The notes: generated by a model from the letters alone, not told the origin. A DNA stretch of 16,436 bases from Phycisphaerales bacterium UBA4658 (GCA_002405485.1 DHLW01000070.1:35000-51435), one strand, 5' to 3'; shown: positions 1-7,947, numbered from the stretch's first letter. Program-made: numbers and translations.

Positions 1-1
1 C

Positions 2-760
<759 letters not shown>

Positions 761-793
761 TCGTGTTCCGCGCACGCGACCAGCATGCGGAGT

Positions 794-2209
794 TCAACAC
801 CCGTTGAACCACGCCGTCAGGAAGTGGAAGATGTCGGCGGCGTCGGGTGCGCCGTTGCCATCGACGTCGCTGGCGGGATCCTGGAGAAACCACCGGTTGA
901 GGAAGGCAAGGATGTCGAGGAAGACCACCGCGCCGTCGCGATCAAAGTCGGCCGGGCACACGCAGGCATCGGGCCCTGAGAGCGCTCCGCCGGCGGAAGA
1001 CGCGGCCTGAACGATCCCGGAGCCGAGTTCACCCAGAAAGTTGGGATTCTGCGCGTTCACGGATTGCGCGCCGGCCTGCACGCGAAGAGCGGCGTCCTCG
1101 GGCGTGATGGTCGTGCACTCGGACCGGACGAGCGCGATCGCCGCGGACACGAACGGGGCGGCGAAGCTCGTGCCGCTGGCCGCTCCGAACTGGTTGTTCG
1201 GCAGGATGCTGGTCACGAGTTCACCCGGGGCGGAGATCCGGATCCAGAGGCCATAGTTCGCAAACGCGGGGCGGACGCGTGAACTGCTGACGGCGGTGAC
1301 GGAGATCACTCCGTCGGCGGTGCGGGCGGCGGGCATGAAGAGCGGGGAGCTGACGCCGTCGTTGCCCGCGGCGGCAACGACGGAGACTCCACGGTCGCGG
1401 GCCTCGCGAAGGGCCTCGGTGAGAATCGTCGGATCGCCATAGGTGCCGATGCTGATGTTGATGACCTTGGCGCCGCTGTCGATCGCGTAGTACACGCCCT
1501 CGGTGAGGGCATAGATGTTCGCCACTCCGTCGCTGTTCATCACGCGAATCGGGAGAATGGACGCACGGGGCGCGACCCGGGCGATGATGCCGGCCACCGC
1601 TGTCCCGTGCCCGACGTACTCGTCGATGCGACCGTCGGCGTTGTTGTCGAGCCCGTCTCCGGTGTCGAACGCGCCCGGCTGGCGCACGAGGAAGTCGAAC
1701 CCGCGAGGATCGATGCGCCCGGCGAGTTGCGGATGGTTCGCGTCGAGGCCGGAATCCAGAACGGCAACGAGCACGCCCTCGCCCTGACGGCCCGGGATGG
1801 CGCTTGCGCTGTCGGCCGCCGCGTAGGACGAATCCTGCAGGTACTGCGTCGCCGTCCGGAACAGGAAGATGCTCTGGCCGGTCCCGCCGGCATCGCCGTT
1901 GTCACCGACATAGTTCAGATCCGCACGGATGATCCGTGCGTCAGTCCGGGCGTCGTCGACGAACTCCGGCTCATCTCCGGCGACGGGCACTTGCACGAGA
2001 TAAATCCGGCGACTGGGGATCTGCTGCAGCGTGGACGTTCCATACTGCGTGTGAATCGCCTGGATCGACGCACCGGGCGCGAGCTGGATGAGGGCCTGCC
2101 GGGCCACGAACGCCGGAGCGTCGGCGAACGCTGCGGAGGGCAACCCGAGCTTTGCCAGCAGCACCAGTGCACCGATCAGGCCGGGAACAAACGGATGAAC
2201 AGTCTTCAT
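794..2209 (-). CDS. Exported subtilisin-like (S8) serine peptidase with C-terminal GC-type dockerin
   Basis: A 471-residue protein. Residues 1-29 form a signal peptide (hydrophobic core GALVLLAKLGL, likely cleavage after AFA), so it is exported. A pro-region of about 30-120 precedes the S8 domain. The catalytic triad is intact: Asp152 in AVLDSG, His201 in GHGTAVAG and Ser348 in GTSFAAP, with the oxyanion Asn283 in AAAGND. The C-terminus (about 418-471) carries two Ca-binding dockerin-like repeats (DFDRDG... and DVDGNG...) and ends exactly in Gly-Cys. The start at 2209 is chosen because the signal peptide begins there; the frame stays open upstream but only as a shadow of the CHAT gene. It starts 7 bp after the CHAT stop, so it is the last gene of the sigma/CHAT operon. 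S8 enzymes are endopeptidases; the substrate here is unknown. It could process exported proteins or act on neighbouring cells. Confidence 0.9.
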   Translation of the reverse strand: MKTVHPFVPGLIGALVLLAKLGLPSAAFADAPAFVARQALIQLAPGASIQAIHTQYGTSTLQQIPSRRIYLVQVPVAGDEPEFVDDARTDARIIRADLNYVGDNGDAGGTGQSIFLFRTATQYLQDSSYAAADSASAIPGRQGEGVLVAVLDSGLDANHPQLAGRIDPRGFDFLVRQPGAFDTGDGLDNNADGRIDEYVGHGTAVAGIIARVAPRASILPIRVMNSDGVANIYALTEGVYYAIDSGAKVINISIGTYGDPTILTEALREARDRGVSVVAAAGNDGVSSPLFMPAARTADGVISVTAVSSSRVRPAFANYGLWIRISAPGELVTSILPNNQFGAASGTSFAAPFVSAAIALVRSECTTITPEDAALRVQAGAQSVNAQNPNFLGELGSGIVQAASSAGGALSGPDACVCPADFDRDGAVVFLDILAFLNRWFLQDPASDVDGNGAPDAADIFHFLTAWFNGC

Positions 2210-2216
2210 GGTTGCC

Positions 2217-4922
2217 TCACGCGACTCGTGCCCAGACGCCGATGCCGGCCCAGAGCGGCCAGGATCTTCCGGCGAGCGATTCCTCGGATTGAACAGACGA
2301 AATGATGGAGCCCACGGTTCGTGCCGAGCACGAGTTTGGTTCCTGGACTGCCGATGCCAGTCGGGCGTGTATGCGATCGAAGACACCCGCGGCGCTGGCG
2401 TCATCCACGGCCCACTGGCTTGCGATGACGGCCCGGGCTCCGCAACCGACGACGACCTTGGCAAGGCCCAGCGGCGAGCCGAGGAGCCCGTCCTCGGCTC
2501 TGGCGGTGTCGCACCCGGCGAGCGTGACGATGCTCCCGGCTCGAACCGACTCGGCGAGTTCTCGGGCCGTGACCCAGCGATCGGCGCACAGGAACCGGGA
2601 AGAAAGCGGAAACTCCGCGTCGAACGCGGCGTGGGTTGAGAGATGCACGACCGACGCGCTGCGCATGGCCTCCAGCACTCGATCGGCGCCGGCGTCGGGA
2701 CCGATGAGCACCGTCGCGCCGGGATAATGGCGTGCGACCGCCCTGGCCTCGTGCTCGATGTTCGGCGCGTGCTCATCAGCCACGCCGACGATCAGCGGGC
2801 GATCAAGCGGCCCGGCCTCGGACGCCCGGGCGCTGGTTCGGCCGCACTCGTGGATCACGCTCTGAGCTCCCAGATGTGCGAACGCCGCGCCCAGCGGAAG
2901 CCCGTGCAGCGCGCTCACGGGCAGGAACCAGACGTTCGGGCGTGTGATCGGGATCGCCGCAAGCGCGGGCGCGGCGAGCCGCTGTGCGCAGATGTCCAGC
3001 ACGCCGCCCCGCTGTGACTGTGCGTCGGCTGAGCGGCCGCTGAGCGTCGAGTCGATGTGCAGGCGGGACCGGCGCTGCAGGGATCGGGCTTCGGACACGG
3101 ACATCAGATCGGCGACCCGTGCGGCGCCGGAGGCGGAGACGCACAGCGCCGAGATCCGCTGGCGATCGACGAAGAACGCGACCAGCAGGTCGTCGGCATT
3201 CAGACGCCGCTGCAGGTGCGGAAGGGAGCGATCGACGGCGTGCTGCGCCGGTCGAGAGCGGTCCAGCAGATCGAGGCGACGCAGGATCAGATCTTCGGTG
3301 TGCGACAGGTCGGCGCGAAGCGCGTCGGTGTCCCTGGTCTGCCAGACGCCCGCGCCCAGCTTGGCGTAGAGAACCCGCAGATGCTCCCGGTGGGTCTGGA
3401 GCTCCGGATCGCTCTGGAAGGCGTCGCCACGGGTCGCGTCGTCTTGGTCCACGTGGGAACGGTCGAGCCAACGCCAGAGCTCGCCATGATCCTCCGAAGC
3501 TCGGACGTGTGACTGCAGGGCCTCCTGGCATGCGGCGGCGAGAGACACCGAGAACGATGAACGCACCTGGCTGGCGTTCAGCGCGGCACCCAGGCGCTCG
3601 CCGAGCGAGACCGCATCGGCGAATGCGCTGACGGCCTCACCGTGACGGTCTGTGTCGCGGAGGAGCCGGGCCCGCGCGATGTGCCAGCGCATCTCCAGCG
3701 TGGACAGTCGAAGGCGACGGACGAGCTCGCCCGCCCGTTCGATCGACGCCCAACGCTCGGACGCGGTCGGCTCGATCTCCGAGAGCTCGCAGAGAGCCAG
3801 CGCAAGCCGCACCGGGCTGGCCTCAAGCGCGGGAAGCACGCCGCGAACGAGCTCGGCGGCGGCGGCGGCGTCATGCCGAGATGACGCCGAGGCCAGTGCG
3901 ATCGTGCACTCGGCGATCAGCGCCGGATCCGATGTGCCGCCGGCGCGCTGCCGCGCTTCCCGAAGGTGTGAAACCGCGATGTCCCCGTGCCCGAGGGCAC
4001 GCAGGCATGTTCCTAGCCCAAGCTCGGCCAGGGCTGCTTCTCGGGCAAGCCCGTGCGCACGCAGCGTGTGCAGGGCTCGGCGATAGATCCGTGCCGCACG
4101 AGCGTGCGCGCCGGCGTGCCGGAGCACGTCCCCATGCTCGGCAAGCAGCCTCGCGGCGTCGGCCGGGGCGGCGGCCTTCTCGAATCGCTCGTGAGCGGAC
4201 TCGAACAGACGGATCGCCAGGTCGATCTGCCCCATGCGTGCGTGCAGTTCCGCCTGGTTGCCCTCGACAATCGCCGCGGCGTGCCCCAGCCCGCACCGAT
4301 CAAACCCCACGCGGGCACGTTCGAACGCTTGCATCGACTCCGGAAACCGGTCCATGTCCCGGTACACCTCTGCACGATTGCTCTGCACCGCCGCCTGTGC
4401 GGCTGGCTGAGCGATCAGCTCGGCGGCCCGATCGAACCACTCCAGGGCCCGGTCCGGCTGTCCCGTCATCCGATGCGTGATGGCCAGATTCGCCGCCGCC
4501 TTCCCGGCAAGCTCCCGAGCGCCGCTGGAGACCAGCGCGTGATACGCGGCAGACCCCGACGCCTGGGCCTCATCCAGGCGGCCCAGCCGAGCAAACGCCT
4601 GCACTCGGGCAAGTTCCACGTTGCCAAGGTCCTCGAGCGATCCGGACTCTCGGGCTGCGTCAAACGCTCGGTCCAGCACCCCGAGTGCGGCCTGATACTC
4701 ATTGGCATAGCAGAGCACATGGCCACGCAGGGCCAGCACGCGGGCCCTTGCAGGGGAGCAGTCGGGCACGGCCTTCTCGAGCCGTTCGGTCGCGATCAGG
4801 GCCGCCGGCACGTCCCGGATCGCCTCGCTCCGCAGTCGCTCGACGGCACGCGCGACATCCGAAGGGTCCAGCGGATGGACATCCTGATTCCCGATCCTGA
4901 TCGTGTCAGCCGACGCTGGCAT
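2217..4922 (-). CDS. TPR-CHAT protein (caspase-like peptidase with tetratricopeptide repeats)
   Basis: A 901-residue protein without a signal peptide or membrane segment, so probably cytosolic. Residues ~50-460 are an array of helical TPR-like repeats rich in Ala, Arg and Leu (for example GKAAANLAITHRMTGQPDRA), a likely protein-binding solenoid. A linker of about 480-650 follows, then a CHAT domain at about 660-901. CHAT motifs are clear: WFLPVSALHGLPLGAA near 665, the catalytic His764 in HLSTHA, the catalytic Cys804 in LAGCDTA, and SWPLWAGIGVW at the end. CHAT domains are caspase/separase-clan cysteine proteases; in Craspase a TPR-CHAT protease is switched on by a partner. Both dyad residues are present, so this one is predicted to be active. 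It lies 21 bp after its upstream neighbour and 7 bp before the S8 peptidase gene, between the sigma/partner pair and an exported protease. Target and trigger are unknown. Confidence 0.9.
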   Translation of the reverse strand: MPASADTIRIGNQDVHPLDPSDVARAVERLRSEAIRDVPAALIATERLEKAVPDCSPARARVLALRGHVLCYANEYQAALGVLDRAFDAARESGSLEDLGNVELARVQAFARLGRLDEAQASGSAAYHALVSSGARELAGKAAANLAITHRMTGQPDRALEWFDRAAELIAQPAAQAAVQSNRAEVYRDMDRFPESMQAFERARVGFDRCGLGHAAAIVEGNQAELHARMGQIDLAIRLFESAHERFEKAAAPADAARLLAEHGDVLRHAGAHARAARIYRRALHTLRAHGLAREAALAELGLGTCLRALGHGDIAVSHLREARQRAGGTSDPALIAECTIALASASSRHDAAAAAELVRGVLPALEASPVRLALALCELSEIEPTASERWASIERAGELVRRLRLSTLEMRWHIARARLLRDTDRHGEAVSAFADAVSLGERLGAALNASQVRSSFSVSLAAACQEALQSHVRASEDHGELWRWLDRSHVDQDDATRGDAFQSDPELQTHREHLRVLYAKLGAGVWQTRDTDALRADLSHTEDLILRRLDLLDRSRPAQHAVDRSLPHLQRRLNADDLLVAFFVDRQRISALCVSASGAARVADLMSVSEARSLQRRSRLHIDSTLSGRSADAQSQRGGVLDICAQRLAAPALAAIPITRPNVWFLPVSALHGLPLGAAFAHLGAQSVIHECGRTSARASEAGPLDRPLIVGVADEHAPNIEHEARAVARHYPGATVLIGPDAGADRVLEAMRSASVVHLSTHAAFDAEFPLSSRFLCADRWVTARELAESVRAGSIVTLAGCDTARAEDGLLGSPLGLAKVVVGCGARAVIASQWAVDDASAAGVFDRIHARLASAVQEPNSCSARTVGSIISSVQSEESLAGRSWPLWAGIGVWARVA

Positions 4923-4943
4923 GATGAGCTTTCGACGAACCGC

Positions 4944-5567
4944 TCACGATTCAAGGTCCAGTTGATCGATCACCACCGGGGTCACGTGCTTGCCCTGAAA
5001 ACGCAGCGACCACGTCCCGGGAGCCACTTCGAACTCGAAAAATCCGGTCTCATCAACAACGATCGTCCGCTCGGTCTGCTCGGTGCAGTCTCGAACGACC
5101 ACTTCGTCGTGCGAGCCCGGCGGTGAGATCTCGCCGGTGACACAGATCATCTCACTCACGGAATCTCGTTCACAACGGATGGTTATTCGGCAACTCTCGC
5201 TCTCAAGATGCACCAGACGAGCGGCTCCGGTGCCCCCGCGAAGTCCGGGAACGTGGGTCCTCAGACTGTCAAACACGACCGTGGCGACTGCATCCGCAGC
5301 CCGCTGCATGAGCGACGACAGCGGCTGCTTGCGCTCGGTCCCCACCAGGTTCTGCAAGCGGGTGATCCGGTCGCGGGAGACCTCAAACTCTCCCGCGTGC
5401 GCACGAAGCTCGGAAAGACCCTGGATCGCACTCCGCAGACGCTCAAAGCGGGCCAGAGCATCGGGGGAGTGTGCAAGGGTTGCCCGAACCCTCTCGGCGG
5501 TGGACGAGTCCAGCGTGCCGAGGGCCAGGTCCGTAAGCAGTTCGTCTGTGAGGTGCTGAGGGTCCAC
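4944..5567 (-). CDS. Probable sigma-factor partner / anti-sigma-like protein with C-terminal beta domain
   Basis: A 207-residue protein that I do not recognise as a named family. Its N-terminus (HLTDELLTDLALGTLD, then a helical stretch to ~residue 55) resembles the start of anti-sigma proteins, but there is no HxxxCxxC zinc motif and no transmembrane helix. Residues ~118-207 look like a small beta-sandwich (ICVTGEI, then VVVRDCTEQTERTIVVDETG, then FFEFEVAPGTWSLRF), similar in style to carboxypeptidase-regulatory/transthyretin-like domains. The start is GTG at 5567, preceded on the - strand by a purine-rich GGAAGGCGG about 8 nt away. It is the second gene of the operon, 79 bp after the sigma stop and 21 bp before the CHAT start. 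Its position directly after an ECF sigma gene supports an anti-sigma or co-regulator role. That is inference from position and from the N-terminus only. Confidence 0.7.
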   Translation of the reverse strand: MDPQHLTDELLTDLALGTLDSSTAERVRATLAHSPDALARFERLRSAIQGLSELRAHAGEFEVSRDRITRLQNLVGTERKQPLSSLMQRAADAVATVVFDSLRTHVPGLRGGTGAARLVHLESESCRITIRCERDSVSEMICVTGEISPPGSHDEVVVRDCTEQTERTIVVDETGFFEFEVAPGTWSLRFQGKHVTPVVIDQLDLES

Positions 5568-5646
5568 TGGTTCACCGCCTTCCGCACTGGAGGAGCGACG
5601 TGTCGAATCGCAGATACAACTGTCCGAAGGAACTTTCAGAACATGT

Positions 5647-6180
5647 TCAAGAACCGGACCGATCGGTCAGGATCTCCGCGAGCTTGGCGAGGCAACGAGC
5701 ACGGGTGGGCCCGATGCTGCCGACCGGGATGTCGAGCGTCCGGCTGATCTGCTGATAGTCCGGCGCTCCGTCGGCGAGAAAGAGCAAGGTGAGCAGTTCC
5801 TTGCACCGACCGCCGAGTTCATCCAGCCCGCGTCGGACTTGGTGCATGGACTCAAGACGTTCCATGGTTCGATGGTCGTCGGCGGCGGGTTCGGGGGCTG
5901 AGGCATCGGTCTGCATCGTCGCTCGGCGTATGCGCCAACTCTCTCGCTTGGTCGACGTGATGAGCCAGGCCGGCAGGGCCTGCGCGTCGCGGATGCTCCC
6001 GATTCGTCGGGCCAGGGCGCTGAAGATGGACTGTGCGACGTCGTCGCACTGGTCTTCACGAAGGCCCTGCTTTCGTGCCACGGCGTACACAAGTGGCGCG
6101 TGGGCGGCGATGAGACGACGCCAGGCCGCTTCATCGCCGGCGAGGCATCGCGTGAAGTTGTCGCGATCCGATTCGACCAT
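5647..6180 (-). CDS. ECF-type RNA polymerase sigma factor
   Basis: A 177-residue sigma-70 family protein with only regions 2 and 4, the size of an ECF sigma. Region 2 spans about residues 24-88 (LVYAVARKQGL, DDVAQSIF, then LPAWLITSTKRESWRIRR). Region 4 spans about 116-172 with a helix-turn-helix (YQQISRTLDIPVGSIGPTRARCLAKL). The GSIGPTRARCL recognition-helix signature is one I associate with a subset of ECF factors found beside CHAT genes. It would direct RNA polymerase to a dedicated promoter set, and as first gene of the operon it may drive its own transcription. The ATG at 6180 has no Shine-Dalgarno sequence, but a TATTGT hexamer ends 6 nt before it. The family call is firm; the regulon is unknown. 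Confidence 0.92.
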   Translation of the reverse strand: MVESDRDNFTRCLAGDEAAWRRLIAAHAPLVYAVARKQGLREDQCDDVAQSIFSALARRIGSIRDAQALPAWLITSTKRESWRIRRATMQTDASAPEPAADDHRTMERLESMHQVRRGLDELGGRCKELLTLLFLADGAPDYQQISRTLDIPVGSIGPTRARCLAKLAEILTDRSGS

Positions 6181-6186
6181 CGGGAC

Positions 6187-6192
6187 ACAATA
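6187..6192 (-). promoter_or_regulatory. Candidate -10 of the sigma/CHAT operon (TATTGT)
   Basis: On the - strand the hexamer TATTGT lies 6 nt before the ATG at 6180. This spacing would put the transcription start at or next to the start codon (a leaderless message). There is no SD sequence and no convincing -35 box at 16-18 nt. If the operon is autoregulated by its own ECF factor, the real promoter could differ. Confidence 0.35.
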
Positions 6193-6222
6193 GTCCGTTC
6201 GGCGAAGAATCGGACGCGCATG

Positions 6223-6243
6223 TCCCGATCGATCGGATCGGGA
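6223..6243. promoter_or_regulatory. Inverted repeat in the divergent intergenic region, candidate operator
   Basis: A perfect inverted repeat with arms TCCCGATC and GATCGGGA separated by GATCG lies between the divergent sigma operon (start 6180) and the GC-dockerin gene (start 6333). It sits about 43 bp upstream of the sigma gene and 90 bp upstream of the other start. A dyad in such a position is a plausible regulator binding site. No known consensus is recognised, and GATC-rich dyads also occur by chance in this genome. Confidence 0.3.
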
Positions 6244-6270
6244 TTTCGTCCGTGGGTGTATTTCTCAGTG

Positions 6271-6315
6271 CGCCGGGTTGCTCCTCGGTGTGCCCGGCGT
6301 GGTGCCGAGGCACAC
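6271..6315 (+). promoter_or_regulatory. 5' leader with two mutually exclusive hairpins
   Basis: Upstream of the gene at 6333, CGCCGGG (6271-6277) can pair with CCCGGCG (6293-6299). Alternatively GTGTGCC (6288-6294) can pair with GGCACAC (6309-6315). The two pairings share 6293-6294, so they exclude each other. The second hairpin ends 6 nt before the SD sequence AGGAG (6322-6326). This could tune translation initiation or reflect chance in GC-rich DNA; no known riboswitch class is recognised. Confidence 0.25.
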
Positions 6316-6332
6316 ACACTCAGGAGTCTCCC

Positions 6333-7604
6333 ATGTTGAAGATCCGACCCAGTTTGCTCGCCGCCGTGGCCGGGCTTGCGTCCGTTGCCGCGATTTCGCA
6401 TTCCGCCGACGCGCAGCCGACGGCTGCACCTGCGTACTCCGTGACCGCGATCGATGCCCAGACGGGCGACAACGCGTTCCAGTTCGGCGGGTTCCGCTAC
6501 TGGACGATCGACGCCGGCGCCGACTCGTATCAGAACGATCTGTACGAGCGTCCGACAGCGCAGGGCTTCCAGCTCGTCAACGGCGTGTACGCGGTCAACG
6601 AGTACCTCTCGTACATCGACATCACCGAGGCCAAGTTCGGCTTTGACAACCGCTTCCTGTACGCCTCGATCAAGGTGGCCGGGCGCACCAAGCAGACCCA
6701 GGACGGCGTGAACACGATCGAGGGTCTCCAGGGCCGCTACGGCATCCGTTTCGGCGTCGATCCCGATGCGCGCAACAGCTACTACCTGATCGTCGATCAG
6801 CCGGAGTCGGCAAGCGTCGTGAACACCGTCTGGACGCTCGCCAAGACCGAGGGCTATCGCGACACCGATCGTGACGTCGGCGGCCGCGGCGGCCCGATCC
6901 ACGGCGAGCCCGGCCCGTCCGGTCTGAACGTGACCAAGACCGACAACATCCTGGAGGAGCAGGGGCTCAACGGGTACGACCAGCAGATCATCACCACCGA
7001 CGGGCTCACGGTCGTCGGGCAGCGTCCGGTGCTGTGGCAGCGCGTGAATCCGGCGGACAACACCGTCGTCGAGATCGCGCTCGACTATGTGACCCTGGGT
7101 CTGCTCCGCAGCGAGCTGGAGGCGATCCAGTACCTGCACTTTGAGGCCCAGACCGGCAGCGTCGCCGATCCGCAGTTCGGACTCTGGAACGACCAGTTCA
7201 CCGGGATCGAGGCGGGCTCGCCGAATCTCGGGATCGGGACTGACAATCAGTTCGGCACCCAGGGACTCGGAGCCATCACCGAGGTCGACACGGTCCGCGC
7301 GGCGGTGGTCGTCGTGCCCCCGCCGGACTCCGGCGCCTGCTGCACGGGAACTGCATGCACGATCACGACCGCGGCGGCCTGCTCTGCGGCCGGTCAGACC
7401 TTCCTGGGCCTGAACTCCGCGTGCGCCCCGCTGGTCTGCTGCGAGGCGAACTTCGACGGCAATGGGACCCTCGACGTCGCCGACATCTTCGCCTTCGTGA
7501 ACGCCTACTTCGGCGGCAGCCCGTCGGCCGACTTCAACGGTGACACGCTCGTTGACATCGCGGATATCTTCGCGTTCATCAACGCCTACTTCGCCGGATG
7601 CTGA
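6333..7604 (+). CDS. Secreted protein of unknown function with Cys-rich segment and GC-type dockerin
   Basis: A 423-residue protein. The ATG at 6333 is supported by the SD sequence AGGAG 6 nt upstream and by a signal peptide (residues 1-27, likely cleavage after SADA or ADAQ). Residues ~30-325 are a Gly/Asp/Thr-rich, probably beta-rich domain that I do not recognise. A Cys-rich segment at ~334-370 (GACC...C...C...C...CC) is a spacer type I have seen in secreted Phycisphaerae proteins. Residues 369-423 are a dockerin-like pair with two near-identical repeats (NFDGNGTLDVADIFAFVNAYF and NGDTLVDIADIFAFINAYF), ending in Ala-Gly-Cys. It is therefore exported and probably retained at the cell surface through the tail. 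It is transcribed divergently from the sigma/CHAT operon and followed by a strong terminator. Sharing the tail type with the S8 peptidase hints at a common sorting route. Confidence 0.85.
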   Translation: MLKIRPSLLAAVAGLASVAAISHSADAQPTAAPAYSVTAIDAQTGDNAFQFGGFRYWTIDAGADSYQNDLYERPTAQGFQLVNGVYAVNEYLSYIDITEAKFGFDNRFLYASIKVAGRTKQTQDGVNTIEGLQGRYGIRFGVDPDARNSYYLIVDQPESASVVNTVWTLAKTEGYRDTDRDVGGRGGPIHGEPGPSGLNVTKTDNILEEQGLNGYDQQIITTDGLTVVGQRPVLWQRVNPADNTVVEIALDYVTLGLLRSELEAIQYLHFEAQTGSVADPQFGLWNDQFTGIEAGSPNLGIGTDNQFGTQGLGAITEVDTVRAAVVVVPPPDSGACCTGTACTITTAAACSAAGQTFLGLNSACAPLVCCEANFDGNGTLDVADIFAFVNAYFGGSPSADFNGDTLVDIADIFAFINAYFAGC

Positions 7605-7662
7605 GCACGCTGACCTGATCCCTCCAAACGGGGGCACGAATGCCCCGCTGCTCCGAGAGAGC

Positions 7663-7702
7663 AGGAGGTCCGTAGGCCCTGGTGCCTGCGGACCTCTTTT
7701 CA
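7663..7702 (+). terminator. Rho-independent terminator of the GC-dockerin gene
   Basis: AGGTCCGTAGGC (7666-7677) pairs with GCCTGCGGACCT (7684-7695) around a 6-nt loop, with one G-U pair. The stem can extend outward to 7663/7698 through a further G-C, G-U and A-T. The right arm runs into CTTTTCATT. A smaller hairpin, GGGGCA-CGAA-TGCCCC at 7631-7646, lies between the stop codon and this terminator. Confidence 0.85.
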
Positions 7703-7805
7703 TTGTCCAGCGGCGGCGCAGCCGGGCGGCGCGACGGACTCGGGGACGGGCCCCAGGGGGAGCGGTCGCCCAGACGGGGGAGGGAACACCAGGCCATGAC
7801 ATCGC

Positions 7806-7838
7806 CGATCGACGATCCACTGACTGGACCGTCGATCG
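7806..7838. repeat. 14-bp inverted repeat (hairpin) downstream of tRNA-Val
   Basis: CGATCGACGATCCA (7806-7819) is complementary, with one G-U pair in RNA, to TGGACCGTCGATCG (7825-7838) around a 5-nt loop. It lies 36 nt past the 3' end of the tRNA gene on the - strand. It may be the tRNA transcription terminator or a 3'-end processing structure, but no T-run follows on either strand. The rest of 7703-7873 shows no gene. Confidence 0.55.
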
Positions 7839-7873
7839 ACATGGGACTCTTCAAGAATCCAAGGGGAGGGAAG

Positions 7874-7947
7874 TGGGCGCAACAGGGGTCGAACCTGTGA
7901 CCTCAGCTATGTGACAGCTGCGCTCTAGCCAACTGAGCTATGCGCCC
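7874..7947 (-). tRNA. tRNA-Val (anticodon CAC)
   Basis: A 74-nt cloverleaf. The acceptor GGGCGCA pairs with TGCGCCC, followed by discriminator A73. The D stem is GCTC/GAGC and the T arm is ACAGG-TTCGACC-CCTGT. The anticodon stem is CAGCT/AGCTG with loop GTCACAT, which places CAC at positions 34-36 (reads GUG). A35, C36 and A73 agree with valine identity. Reading the loop as GTC (Asp) would break the 5-bp stem and does not suit A73. The 3' CCA is not encoded (CTT follows), so it must be added after transcription. Confidence 0.95.

Noticed and set aside
1922..1940. 19-bp near-palindrome CGCACGGAT-G-ATCCGTGCG
   Set aside because: It is inside the S8 peptidase coding region and encodes ordinary pro-region residues; taken as coincidence.
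2210..2776. Upstream extension of the S8 peptidase frame
   Set aside because: It overlaps the CHAT catalytic domain in another frame, has Ser/Arg/Pro-rich shadow composition, and precedes a clear signal peptide that must be N-terminal.
5637..5646. GAACATGTTC palindrome at the end of the sigma gene
   Set aside because: Only 10 bp long and directly at the stop codon of the sigma gene; no supporting structure around it.
5667..7820. A 717-codon open frame on the - strand
   Set aside because: It overlaps the secreted dockerin gene and the sigma gene, crosses the terminator region and has shadow composition. The dockerin gene has an SD, a signal peptide and recognisable domains on the other strand.
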